A DNA stretch of 64,000 bases from CAVOHU01 sp963817885 (lineage in GTDB: Bacteria; Acidobacteriota; Vicinamibacteria; Vicinamibacterales; JAKQTR01): contig CAWFQE010000012.1 of assembly GCA_963817885.1 (NCBI GenBank), positions 186,001 through 250,000 of the forward strand. Direction: 5' to 3'. The position numbers and the translations under genes were made by a program. The notes below the pieces were generated by a model. That model was not told where the DNA came from. It saw only the letters and a list, made by a program, of their open reading frames with translations, and made no database searches. Shown piece by piece: positions 9,178 through 18,214 of this stretch (positions are counted from its first letter, which is position 1; every line of letters starts with the position of its first letter).

Positions 9178-11658
9178 GTGGGGCACGAGCGGACACGCAC
9201 GCGAGCGGAGTCACTGAGGGACCGGTTCGGCGCGTTTCTGGCCGAGCGGTTCCCGTTTGCGCTGCAGGCGGCGTTACCGGCCCTCGAGCGGGTCCTGGCG
9301 GGGGCCCGGATGGAAAGCGCAGACCAGCTCGACGCCGCGCGGCCCGGCGTGTGTCGAGCCATCGCCGAGAGCGTCGCTCCCTCGCCCGCAGTGAAGCTGG
9401 ACACGACCCCGGGAGTCGCCGCCGCGAACCGGCTTGCCTCGGCCAGGCGGGAGCTGGTAAACGCGTGTGACGGATTTCTGAGGCGGGAAGCGATTGCCTG
9501 GTCACTCACCCCTGACGAACGGCGCGAAATTCTCCGCGGGATCCTCCTGACGCGATCGACTGACAACCGCTTGAAGTCGCTCTTCAGCGGCGGAGAAGTC
9601 CGCTATGGCGCGACCGCCTTCCAGGGCAAGGGATTCCGATCGCTCGGCCAGGAAGCGATCTACGCGGCCGCCATCCGGCTTCGGCGCGGCCCGGCCTACC
9701 GCGCGCCGAACGGCACCTGGACGGGCGACATTGTCGCCCCGCTCATCCGCGACCTCGGCGTCGCGCTCGGCATGCGGCCCAATCGCGAGACGGTCAGGAT
9801 GGTGCTCTCGGCACAGATGGGCAAGGCCGGACCTCCGATGGATGGACGGGACCTCCATGTCGGCGACTTCTCGTGGGGCATCCTGCCCGCGTCGGCGCCG
9901 CTGGCCATCCCGACGCTGACCGTGGCGGGCATGGCGCTCGCGTTCGCGCGAGAAGGCAAGGGGCGCGTCGCTCTGTCATTCATCGGCGAAGGAGGGACCT
10001 CGCTTGGCGAGTGGCACGAGGCGATCAACGCGTGCGCCGTCCGCCGGCTGCCGGTGATCTTCTGCGTGCAGAACAACCAGACGGCGCTGGCGACCCCGGT
10101 CGAGGAGCAATCGGCCGCGCGCGTATTCGCCGACAAGGCGTTGGGCTACGGCGTGCAGGGGATCACGATCGACGGCACGGATCCGGATGAGATTGCCGCC
10201 GCGTTCGCGTGGGCCGCCGAGGTTGCGCGATCCGGCCTGGGTCCCACCCTGATCGAACTCGTCTGCATGCGGATGTGCGGCCATGCGCACCACGACGACA
10301 TGCTGTACCTCGGCCGCGACCCGCAGCCGGCGTGGAAGTACCCGGTGCCGAACGGCCAGGCGTACGCGGATCGGGATCGCTATGCCTACTGGGCGGCACG
10401 CGATCCGGTTGAGCGTTACTCGGAGCGGCTCGTTGCCGATGGCGTGATCGAGGATGGCGATGTCGAGCGGCTCGAGCGGGAAGTCGACGCGCTGGTCGAC
10501 TCCGAGGCGCGGACCGTGATCAGCGCGCCGTGGCCCGATGGGGCCGCTGTCCGAGACAGGGTCTTTGAAGGCACTTCGGCACGGCCGCGGGTCGAGTTGC
10601 TCGCCGCGACATCGCGTCGCCAAATTGTGGCGCCTCCACCGCTGCCACCGCTCGAGACCGGCGGGCCCTTCGACCCGAAGGGCCAGACGTTTCTCGAGGG
10701 CGTCATGCGCGGAATCGGCGACGCCCTCGAGGCCGACCCACGGGTGTTCGTCTACGGCGAAGACGTCGGCGGACGATATGGAAACGCCTTCCTCCTGCTG
10801 CGGCCGCTGCTGGACCGCTTCGCCGATCGCATCCTGAACTCGCCGCTGGCAGAAGGGGCGGTCGTCGGCCTGTCTGTCGGCGCTGCGCTGGCCGGCCTGA
10901 GGCCGATCGCCGAGATGCAGTTCAACGATTTCGTGGCCGCCGGGTTCAACCAGCTCGTCAACAACGCGGCGAAGATCAGATATCGCTGGAACGGGGCGGT
11001 CCCGATGGTCCTCCGGTTGCCATGGGGCGGCCTGCGCCACGCCGGTCCGTACCACAGCCAGAACACCGAGGCGTGGTTCTACCGGACGCCAGGACTGAAG
11101 ATCGTTGTGCCCTCGACGCCGCAGGATGCCCGGGCGTTGATGGCGTCGGCGGTCCTGGATCCCGATCCCGTCCTCTACTTCGAGCACATCGCGCTTTACC
11201 GCGATCCTCGAATCAAGCAGGTCCTCTCCGACGAGCCTCCCGTTCCGCTGCCGCTCGGCAAGTCGGCCGTGCGCCGAATCGGAGGCGACCTGGCCATCAT
11301 CAGCTACGGCGCGTACGTCCACGTGACATTGCGGGTCGCCGATCGGCTGGCCGCCGACGGGATCGAGGCCACCGTGATCGATCTCCGGTCGCTGGTGCCC
11401 CTCGACAGGAACGCGATCCTCGCTGCGGCCTTCCACTGCAGTCGAGTGCTGATCGTGCACGAGGACTCGCGGACTGGCGGAATCGGGGAGAGCCTGGCTG
11501 CGATCATCCAGGAGGAGGCGCTCGAGGCGCTCGATGCGCCGGTGCGCGTCGTTGGCGCCCTCGACACCCCCGTGCCTTACGCGCCACCGCTCGAGGCGGA
11601 GTTCCTGCCGAGCGAGGCGGAGATCGAGCGGGCCGCGCGCGCGCTGGTTGCATACTAG
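9178..11658 (+). CDS. Thiamine-diphosphate-dependent 2-oxoacid dehydrogenase E1, alpha-beta fusion
   Basis: 826 residues. The start GTG 9178 is supported by TACGAT six bases upstream; the frame is open further back but only as a shadow of the hydrogenase operon. The alpha half carries the ThDP motif GEGGTSLGEWHEA...VQNN and the loop RMCGHAHHDDMLYLG. The beta half begins near residue 500 with FLEGVMRGIGDAL and GEDVGGRYGNA, followed by GLRPIAEMQFNDF and WGGLRHAGPYHSQ. This matches branched-chain (2-oxoisovalerate) or acetoin/pyruvate E1 proteins, which decarboxylate a 2-oxoacid and acylate the E2 lipoyl group. Fused E1 genes occur in several phyla. No E2 or E3 gene is adjacent, so the substrate cannot be fixed from context. 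Confidence 0.85.
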   Translation: MGHERTRTRAESLRDRFGAFLAERFPFALQAALPALERVLAGARMESADQLDAARPGVCRAIAESVAPSPAVKLDTTPGVAAANRLASARRELVNACDGFLRREAIAWSLTPDERREILRGILLTRSTDNRLKSLFSGGEVRYGATAFQGKGFRSLGQEAIYAAAIRLRRGPAYRAPNGTWTGDIVAPLIRDLGVALGMRPNRETVRMVLSAQMGKAGPPMDGRDLHVGDFSWGILPASAPLAIPTLTVAGMALAFAREGKGRVALSFIGEGGTSLGEWHEAINACAVRRLPVIFCVQNNQTALATPVEEQSAARVFADKALGYGVQGITIDGTDPDEIAAAFAWAAEVARSGLGPTLIELVCMRMCGHAHHDDMLYLGRDPQPAWKYPVPNGQAYADRDRYAYWAARDPVERYSERLVADGVIEDGDVERLEREVDALVDSEARTVISAPWPDGAAVRDRVFEGTSARPRVELLAATSRRQIVAPPPLPPLETGGPFDPKGQTFLEGVMRGIGDALEADPRVFVYGEDVGGRYGNAFLLLRPLLDRFADRILNSPLAEGAVVGLSVGAALAGLRPIAEMQFNDFVAAGFNQLVNNAAKIRYRWNGAVPMVLRLPWGGLRHAGPYHSQNTEAWFYRTPGLKIVVPSTPQDARALMASAVLDPDPVLYFEHIALYRDPRIKQVLSDEPPVPLPLGKSAVRRIGGDLAIISYGAYVHVTLRVADRLAADGIEATVIDLRSLVPLDRNAILAAAFHCSRVLIVHEDSRTGGIGESLAAIIQEEALEALDAPVRVVGALDTPVPYAPPLEAEFLPSEAEIERAARALVAY

Positions 11659-11670
11659 GAGCCGCTGGCG

Positions 11671-11692
11671 GCCCTTCGACGACGCTCAGGGC
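11671..11692. repeat. Short dispersed-type inverted repeat (GCCCT ... AGGGC)
   Basis: GCCCT and AGGGC flank a 12-base loop, with core text TTCGACGACGCTC. This resembles a short palindromic element I recall as scattered through intergenic DNA of several bacterial phyla. It lies just after the E1 stop, so it may also act as a weak transcript-end hairpin. No second clear copy was seen in the window. Confidence 0.35.
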
Positions 11693-11808
11693 AAGCTGGC
11701 GGCTGGCTCGTTCCGGATGGAGGCCGGGTCATCAGACCCGGCGAGCCTCTGGCGGCGCCAGGACCGATCCGGACGGCCGTTCCCGCCTGGCCTCGAGCTG
11801 ACCTCTGG

Positions 11809-11814
11809 TACACT
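11809..11814 (+). promoter_or_regulatory. Possible -10 element TACACT for the M28 peptidase
   Basis: TACACT lies 33 bases before the ATG at 11848. It would give a short leader that contains the GGGGAGG ribosome binding site. There is no clear -35 element. Confidence 0.4.
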
Positions 11815-11847
11815 TGCCCATCCTGTTGAGATGCGGGGAGGATGTTG

Positions 11848-13671
11848 ATGAGTCGTGTCTGGCGCGTTGTTGTACCGGCCGCCTTGATGGCGGGGTTGGC
11901 GGGTGGTCCCTCTGTTTCGATCCTGGCGCAGGCGGGCGATCAGGCGGCCATCACCGCCGCGAGCAGTCTGCCGGATCTTCTTCCTCCTCGGACCGCCGCT
12001 CTGCTCAAGGCGCTCGACCAGCGCTTCGGCCAGCGGGCCGCGATGGATCTTGTCTCGTTCATGGACGGGTTCTGGCGCAATGCGGGCAACACGGGCTTCG
12101 ACGCATCGAGCGAACGCATACGCGAACGGCTCGTGCAGGCCGGCTTCGCCGAGCGCAAGGCTGGCGCGCCGGTGATGAAGGCGTCAGTCTGGAACGAAGA
12201 GTATCCCGCGAGCGGGCACGGCTGGGAATACACGATCGGGTCATTGACGCTGCTTGGCGCGCACGGCGAAGCCGACCAGGTGCTGCTGTCGCGCGATCAC
12301 CAGCGCGTCGCCCTGTGCATCAACTCGTTCTCGACGCCGCCGGGCGGGATCTCGGTGCCGATCATCGATGTCGGCAACGGGAGCAGCGACGCGGACTATG
12401 AGTCCTTCGACGTCAAGGGCGCCGTCGTGCTCGGCGACGGAGGCACCGGCCGTCTGTGGCAGCTCGGCGTCGTGAAGCGGGGGGCGATCGGCGTCGTCTC
12501 AACGTCGATGGCGCCGTACGTCCGGCCCGGTACGACTGAGGCCGACAATGCGGCGCCTCGCGAAACCTGGGACGTGCTGCAGTGGGGGAGCGTGCCGTAC
12601 GACGAGGCCCGGCACGGGTTCGGGTTCAAGGCGACTCCGCGCGCCGCCGCCACGATTCGCCGGCGATTGAAGGCGGGTCCGGCCCAGGTCAAGGTCGAGA
12701 TCACGTCTCGATTCGTCAACGGCCCGGCGCGAACGCTGGTCGCCGAGATTCCCGGAGCCGTGATCCCCGACGAGCGAATCGTCCTGGCGGCTCATATCCA
12801 GGAGCCGGGCGCCAACGACAACGCCAGCGGATGCGGCACCCTGATGGAACTGGCGCGCGCCATTCGAACCGGAATCCAGGACGGCACGATCCCGCCGCCC
12901 GCGCGGACGCTGACGTTTCTGTGGCTCGACGAAATCCGCGGCAGCCGACGCTGGATGACGGACCACCCGGAGGAGGCGCACAAGGTCCGTTACATGTTCT
13001 CACTGGACATGACGGGCGAAGACTCCACGAAGACCGGCGGTCCGTTCCTGATCGAGAAGGCGCCCGATCCGAGCGCGGTCTGGACACGCCCGTCCGATCC
13101 CCACACCGAATGGGGCGAGAGCGAGGTGAAGGCCGACACGCTCACGGGCACGCTCTTGAACGACCTGTTCCTGGCGGTGTGCCTTCGCCAGGCCCGCCAG
13201 ACCGGCTGGGTGGTGCGCACCAACCCGTATGAGGGGGGCAGCGACCATTCGGTCTTCCTGGCGGCAGGCGTGCCGGCAGTCCTGGCGTGGCACTTTCCCG
13301 ACCGGTTCTATCACACCAATCTCGATCGCCCCGACAAGACGAGCCCGCTCGAAATGCGTCGCGTCGGCGTGGCCCTGGCGGCGACCGCGCTGCTGCTGGC
13401 TGGCCCGTCGGCCGACGACGCCCAGGCCCTGGTTCGCCTCCTGGTTGCAGCCTCTCGCGGCCGCCTTGTCCTCGAAGACAGGCAGGGCGCTCTGCTGGTC
13501 GCAAGCGACGGGGACCAGGGGGCCGCAAGGGCGCGTGAACAGGCGATTCGGGCCGCGTGGACGAAATGGTACGCGGACGCGCTGAGGGCCGTGCTGGCAC
13601 TGCCGCCTCACGGCCCGACCGCGGAGTTGACCGGGCAGGTGGACCGGGCGATCGCGCAGCTGGGGAAGTAG
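11848..13671 (+). CDS. Secreted M28-family zinc aminopeptidase
   Basis: 607 residues from ATG 11848. This start is preferred over ATG 11842 because GGGGAGG then sits 7 bases upstream instead of touching the start. An N-terminal signal peptide (hydrophobic run ending near SVSILAQA) sends it out of the cytoplasm. Metal-ligand motifs of M28 are present: AAHIQEPGANDNASG (His and bridging Asp), LWLDEIRGSR (catalytic and ligand acidic residues), SLDMTGED and FYHTNLDRPD (last His). The N-terminal ~250 residues are a family-specific extension of unknown role. These enzymes remove N-terminal residues from peptides. No operon partner is evident. Confidence 0.85.
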   Translation: MSRVWRVVVPAALMAGLAGGPSVSILAQAGDQAAITAASSLPDLLPPRTAALLKALDQRFGQRAAMDLVSFMDGFWRNAGNTGFDASSERIRERLVQAGFAERKAGAPVMKASVWNEEYPASGHGWEYTIGSLTLLGAHGEADQVLLSRDHQRVALCINSFSTPPGGISVPIIDVGNGSSDADYESFDVKGAVVLGDGGTGRLWQLGVVKRGAIGVVSTSMAPYVRPGTTEADNAAPRETWDVLQWGSVPYDEARHGFGFKATPRAAATIRRRLKAGPAQVKVEITSRFVNGPARTLVAEIPGAVIPDERIVLAAHIQEPGANDNASGCGTLMELARAIRTGIQDGTIPPPARTLTFLWLDEIRGSRRWMTDHPEEAHKVRYMFSLDMTGEDSTKTGGPFLIEKAPDPSAVWTRPSDPHTEWGESEVKADTLTGTLLNDLFLAVCLRQARQTGWVVRTNPYEGGSDHSVFLAAGVPAVLAWHFPDRFYHTNLDRPDKTSPLEMRRVGVALAATALLLAGPSADDAQALVRLLVAASRGRLVLEDRQGALLVASDGDQGAARAREQAIRAAWTKWYADALRAVLALPPHGPTAELTGQVDRAIAQLGK

Positions 13672-13718
13672 CCGCTCGGGAAACGGCCCGGTTAGGGCCG
13701 CACGACCCGGCGCCGGGC

Positions 13719-14009
13719 TCAGCGTGTAGCGCGCGCCACGACCTCTAGAATGGACAGCGTCGGCTTGGCCCCCGCCGCCTCGAAGATCTGCACGCCCTTG
13801 GGCTTTTGCCCCGAGGCGCGCATCTTTTCGAGAGCCTCGCCGCTTACCCAGACGGTCATGATCCGAAACTCGGTCGTGTCTTTCGTGTCGCGCACCAGGA
13901 AGGTCTCGACGATGCCGGGCTCCAGGTTCGTGACGGCCTCGCGATATGCGCGTTCGAGATCCGGAACCCGTTCGGCAGCCACATGCGCGTCGAGAACAGT
14001 CATGACCAT
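13719..14009 (-). CDS. ABM (antibiotic biosynthesis monooxygenase)-type small protein
   Basis: 96 residues from ATG 14009, which has a near-perfect AAGGAGGT site 5 bases upstream. The sequence MVMTVLDAHVAAERVPDLER...FLVRDTKDTTEFRIMTVW fits the dimeric ferredoxin-like alpha/beta ABM fold found in monooxygenases and heme-degrading enzymes. A longer in-frame start at ATG 14102 also has AAGGA at good spacing and adds a hydrophobic stretch (MAPSLGLLLALPLGV) that could be a signal peptide, so nested or exported forms are possible. A TACACT element (14140-14145 on the minus strand) lies at the right distance for either. Substrate unknown. Confidence 0.65.
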   Translation of the reverse strand: MVMTVLDAHVAAERVPDLERAYREAVTNLEPGIVETFLVRDTKDTTEFRIMTVWVSGEALEKMRASGQKPKGVQIFEAAGAKPTLSILEVVARATR

Positions 14010-14261
14010 GTGAACCTCCTTCGCCTGGTGCGATGGAATGGTGAGTCCCGCCGACAGCACCCCCAGCGGGAGTGCGAGCAGCAACCCGAGTGACGGTGCC
14101 ATGCCGCGGCTCCTTCGTGAAGTGGTTGGGTTCTTCTGGAGTGTAACTCTCCAGGGGGAGAGATCCCACTCGGACCAGTCCCGAGCGAAGGAGGAGGGGG
14201 CGGCCTGCGGAAGTCTCGCCCTGGCTGCGTGCACGGCCGGAAGCCTGTGGCGGGTGGCCTA

Positions 14262-14288
14262 TAACCTGTAACCTGTAACCTGTAACCT
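14262..14288. repeat. Tandem heptamer TAACCTG, about 4 copies
   Basis: Three perfect TAACCTG units and a partial fourth lie immediately beyond the 3' end of the arginine decarboxylase gene. A short tandem repeat of this kind can vary in copy number by replication slippage. It has no spacer structure and is not a CRISPR. Confidence 0.8.
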
Positions 14289-14291
14289 TCC

Positions 14292-16241
14292 CTAGTGTTC
14301 CTTGGGGTCTTCGAGGTAGGTATAGCCCTGCAGCCCTTCTTCGTAGAACCGAAGCAGGCGGCCGGCCTCCTCGTAGGTGATCCGGCCTTCGCGAACGGCG
14401 GTCTCGACGTCGGTCCGCAGGCTGCTCACGAGCGCGTCGACGTTGAAGTTCACGTAATTGAGGACTTCTCGAACGGTGTCACCCTTGATGACCGCGTCGA
14501 GCACGACCGCACCGCTGTCGTCGAGGCGCACGTGAACCGCGTGCGTGTCGCCGAACAGGTTGTGCAGGTCGCCCAGAATCTCCTGGTACGCGCCGACCAG
14601 GAACACGCCCAGGTAGTACGGCTCGCCGTTCATCGGGTGGAGCGGCAGGGTGCGTTTCACGTCCCGGCGGTCGATGAACTGGTCGATCTTGCCATCCGAG
14701 TCGCACGTGATGTCGCCGAGCACCGCGTGCACCGTGGGCGGCTTGAGCATCCCGTGAATGGGCATCACCGGAAACAGCTGCTTGATGGCCCAGCTGTCGG
14801 GGATGGACTGGAAGAGCGAGAAATTGCAGAAATACGTGTCCGCCAGCATCTCGTCCAGGGTCTGAAGGTCCTCCGGCACCTCGTCCATCTGGCGAATCAG
14901 CCGCTGCAGGCGCGAGCAAATCGCCCAGTACAACGTCTCGGCCTGGCAGCGCTGTTCGAGCGGCAGGTAACCGCCCGTGAACAGGTTGAGTGCCATGTCG
15001 AGCGCCTGCTGGGCGTCGTGATAGCTCTCGAGCGCGTTGCGCACGCTGATGTTCTGGAAGGTCTCGCGCAGGTCCACCAGCGGCTGTTCCTGCTCCTCGA
15101 TGGCCGGCGGCGGCGGGATTTCCTGCTCCCGGTACCCCGAGACGCCCAGCACGTTGAACACCAGCACGCTGTGGTAGGCCGCGATGGCGCGCCCGCTCTC
15201 CGAGACGATCGTCGGATGCTTCACCCCTGCATCGTCGCAGACCGTCTGCACGTGGTAGACCACGTCGGCCGCGTACTCCTCGATCGTATAGTTGGCGCTG
15301 GATTCGAAGTTGGTCTGCGATCCGTCGTAGTCCACGCCGAGGCCGCCGCCGATGTCCAGGTATTCCAGGCCGGCGCCCGCCTTGACCAGTTCGACATAGA
15401 TGCGGGCCGCCTCGTTGAGGGCGGCCTTGACGATGCGGATGTTGGGGATCTGGCTGCCGAGGTGAAAGTGCAGCAGCTTGAAGCAGTCGCCCATGCCGAG
15501 CGACTTCAGTTCCTCGAGCCCTTTCAGGATTTCGTTCACCGTCAGGCCGAACTTCGACTTGTAGCCGCCCGAGGACTGCCAGCGCCCGCTGCCCCGCGAG
15601 GCCAGCTTCACGCGCATGCCGATCTTGGGGCGGACGCCGACTTTGGCCGCGTAGTCGAGGATCAGGCCGAGCTCGGTGTATTTCTCGACGACCGGGATGA
15701 TGTGCCGGCCCATCTTCTCGGCCAGCATGGCCATCTCGATGAACTCGGCGTCCTTGAAGCCGTTGCAGATGATGGGCGTTTCGTTGGAGGCCAGCGCCAC
15801 CACGGCGAGCAGCTCGGGCTTGGATCCGGCTTCGAGTCCGAAGCCGAAGGGTTGCCCGTACCTCAGCACTTCCTCCACGACGCCGCGCTGCTGGTTCACC
15901 TTGACCGGGAAGACGAACTGGTAGACGCCCTGGTAGCCGTGCTGCGCAATGGCGTTCTGGAATGCGTCGTGGATATCCTTGACGCGATGGTGCAGGATAT
16001 CGCTGAAGCGGATGAGGATCGGCAGGTCGATGCCGCGCAGCAGCATCTGGTCCGTCAGATCCTTGAGATCGATGTACCGCTGCGGGTCCTTCGTCGGATG
16101 GACGTGGACGTTGCCGTCGTCGCCCATGGCGAAGTAACCCTGTCCCCAGCGGGCGATCTCGTACAATTCGGCAGCGTCGGACGTGGTCCAGGGATCGCCG
16201 ACGCGCCATGTCCGCTGCAGCTTGCTGGCTTGGGTGCTCAC
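14292..16241 (-). CDS. speA: Biosynthetic arginine decarboxylase
   Basis: 649 residues, close to the 658 of E. coli SpeA. The start is GTG 16241 (VSTQASKLQRTW), supported by TATCAT exactly 6 bases upstream; an ATG at 16319 would overlap the divergent gene. It is a fold-III PLP enzyme converting arginine to agmatine, the first step of one putrescine/spermidine route. The PLP lysine lies in FPVKVNQQ, and HFHLGSQI, DIGGGLGVDYDGS and SESGRAI are typical PLP-phosphate and barrel motifs. The C-terminal half (residues ~430-649) carries the helical and arm domains of SpeA. No agmatinase gene is adjacent. The frame is intact along its length. Confidence 0.95.
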   Translation of the reverse strand: MSTQASKLQRTWRVGDPWTTSDAAELYEIARWGQGYFAMGDDGNVHVHPTKDPQRYIDLKDLTDQMLLRGIDLPILIRFSDILHHRVKDIHDAFQNAIAQHGYQGVYQFVFPVKVNQQRGVVEEVLRYGQPFGFGLEAGSKPELLAVVALASNETPIICNGFKDAEFIEMAMLAEKMGRHIIPVVEKYTELGLILDYAAKVGVRPKIGMRVKLASRGSGRWQSSGGYKSKFGLTVNEILKGLEELKSLGMGDCFKLLHFHLGSQIPNIRIVKAALNEAARIYVELVKAGAGLEYLDIGGGLGVDYDGSQTNFESSANYTIEEYAADVVYHVQTVCDDAGVKHPTIVSESGRAIAAYHSVLVFNVLGVSGYREQEIPPPPAIEEQEQPLVDLRETFQNISVRNALESYHDAQQALDMALNLFTGGYLPLEQRCQAETLYWAICSRLQRLIRQMDEVPEDLQTLDEMLADTYFCNFSLFQSIPDSWAIKQLFPVMPIHGMLKPPTVHAVLGDITCDSDGKIDQFIDRRDVKRTLPLHPMNGEPYYLGVFLVGAYQEILGDLHNLFGDTHAVHVRLDDSGAVVLDAVIKGDTVREVLNYVNFNVDALVSSLRTDVETAVREGRITYEEAGRLLRFYEEGLQGYTYLEDPKEH

Positions 16242-16247
16242 GCGATC

Positions 16248-16253
16248 ATGATA
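16248..16253 (-). promoter_or_regulatory. -10 element TATCAT, leaderless start of speA
   Basis: On the minus strand TATCAT is followed by six bases and then the GTG at 16241. This decides the speA start and implies a leaderless mRNA. Confidence 0.6.
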
Positions 16254-16311
16254 CAGAAGATCGCCCGGCGTGTGATGGCGGATCTTGCGGGAATGTGAAC
16301 GGAGGCAGAGC

Positions 16312-17860
16312 ATGGCCACGCGGGTGAGGCGATCCGACTCGGTCTACGACAGCCGGTGGTGGCGGAAGCTTCGGGCCGAGGCGCGCGGATGCACCTTCGA
16401 CGATTTCCTGCTCGCGCCTCAGTTCAGCGTGCTCACCCGGCGCGATCCCGCCGCGATCGACCTGTCCTGCCGGTTCTCGTCGAATCTTCATCCTGAAGCG
16501 CCCCATCGTCTCGGCCAACATGGACACGGTGACGCGCGCCCCGATGGCCATCGTCCAGGCCGAAGAAGGCGGGCTCGGGATCATCGACCGCGGGTTCAGG
16601 CCCGGAGACATCGAGCCGCAGGTCGTCGAAGTGACCGCCGTGAAGCGGACGCAGCACCTGGTCATCGCCGATCCCTACACGATCGACCGGGGAGCGACCA
16701 TCGGTGACGCGGTGGCGCTGATGGAGCGCCGTAAGGTCGGGACGCTGGTCGTCGTCGACGGCCAGCATCGGCTCCTGGGATTGCTGACCCAGCGGGACGT
16801 GCGGTTCGTGGCACCGTCGCGCCGGGGCAGGCCGGTGACGGTGGCCGACCGGATGACCCCGCGCGAGAAGCTGGTCGTGCACGTCGGCACGCTGTCGCCG
16901 GATCGGGCGGAACGCCTGATGGTCGATCAGAAGATCAAGAAGCTGCCGCTCACTGACCGTCGCGGGGTGCTGAAGGGCCTCATCACCGCCAGGGACCTCC
17001 TGCACCTGAAACGCCTGCCGGCCGCCACACGCGACGACTTCGGGCGCCTGCGCGTGGGCGCAGCCATCGGCGCAACCGGCGACTATCTCGAGCGCGGGGC
17101 CGAGCTCATCAAGGCCGGCGTCGACGTCATCGTCATCGACATCGCCCACGGCCACTCCGTGGTGATGGGCAGGGCACTGGATCAGTTCCGGAAGCGCTTT
17201 CCCGACGTCGAGCTGGTGGCCGGCAACGTCGCCACCGCCGAGGGAGCGCTGTTCCTGGCCGACCGCGGCGTCAACGGGGTCAAAGTGGGAATCGGCCCCG
17301 GCGGCGGGTGCACGACCCGGATCACGACCTCGTTCGGGGTGCCGCAGCTGCAGGCCCTGGTCGAATGCCGGACCGCCCTGGGCGACCGCATTCCCATCAT
17401 CGCCGACGGCGGGATTCGCCGAGACGGAAGCATCGCGGAGGCGCTCCTGTTCGGCGGAGACTCGGTGATGCTGGGCAGTGCGTTTGCCGGTACCGCCGAG
17501 GCCCCCGGCGAGATCGTCCACAAGCCCGTCGTCCTGCCGGAGTCCCAGAAAGTCGTGCAGGTGCCCTTCAAGGTTCTGCGCGGCATGGCCTCGATTCAGG
17601 CCATCAAGGACCGGCTGGACGTCGAGGACGCCGATGAACTCGACCTGGAGGCGCTCGGCGCGGAAGGCATGGAGGTGAGCGTCCCGGCCCGTGGGACCGC
17701 CCGGCTCGTGGTCCTGGACATGCTCAAGCACCTCTGCTCGTCGATCAGCTACGGAGGAGCCCGCACCTTGTCCGAATTCCAGGAGCGATTCCGAAGGCGG
17801 CCCGACCGTTATTTGATCCGGCTCTCTGCCGCAGGCAGGCGCGAATCGTACGAACGATGA
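16312..17860 (+). CDS. IMPDH/GMP reductase family protein with CBS domains, frameshifted
   Basis: About 515 residues from ATG 16312 (GGAGG 6 bases upstream). One base is gained or lost near 16487-16498, before KRPIVSANMDTVT. A CBS pair interrupts the barrel (residues ~120-240: GDAVALMERRKVGTLVVVD and the matching second copy). The catalytic-cysteine loop reads GIGPGGGCTTR where IMPDH normally has GPGSICTTR. The flap region runs from LRGMAS to EGMEVSVPARG, and I cannot find the Arg-Tyr dyad that activates water in true IMP dehydrogenases. That pattern favours a GMP-reductase-like or GuaB1-type activity over classical GuaB, but this is inference from motifs. Either way it acts in purine nucleotide interconversion. 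Confidence 0.75.
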
Positions 17861-18163
17861 AGGCGGCCGGCCGCAGGCGCTGGCGCTCCTCCTGACATTC
17901 ACGGCGCTGATGGTGAGGCGGCTGGCCGAGAATCTGATGCGGGCCGTTGCACGGGCCGGCCCACCTCGATCGAGAACGCACGGCAGTGGAGCTGTAGCAG
18001 AAGTGAAACCGGACGCGCCAGTTGGGTGAGTAGAAGCCCAGCGGGCGCGAGGATCCCGTGACGGCTGCCGTCGCTCAGGCGGTCGTTGCGTCACCAGCCC
18101 AGCCCGATCGTCATCACGAGCGTCCTGCACGACAGACCGCGCAGACTATCGATACGCGCCCGC
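17861..18163. other. Intergenic region without a recognisable gene
   Basis: About 300 bases between convergent genes. No coding frame with plausible composition, tRNA or strong terminator hairpin was seen. Confidence 0.5.
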
Positions 18164-18196
18164 TCACTGGCCCTGAGCGAGGCCGGGCGCGCGGAA
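18164..18196 (-). repeat. Decayed copy of the 3' end of the aminoacylase gene
   Basis: Read on the minus strand this segment encodes FRAPGLAQGQ followed by TGA, nearly the same as the real C-terminus YRAPGLTQGQ-stop at 18215-18247, about 50 bases away. It looks like a short tandem duplication of the gene end. Confidence 0.6.
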
Positions 18197-18214
18197 TCCC
18201 GAACTTCGGCAGAC

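Noticed and set aside
14262..14288. Possible CRISPR array
   Set aside because: Unit is 7 bases with no spacers; a simple tandem repeat.
14295..16298. Open frame of 667 codons on the plus strand
   Set aside because: Complete antisense shadow of speA, with valine/alanine/arginine-rich composition and no recognisable motif.
17861..18120. Small genes in the spacer after the IMPDH-family gene
   Set aside because: Only arginine/proline-rich frames without start signals or plausible composition.
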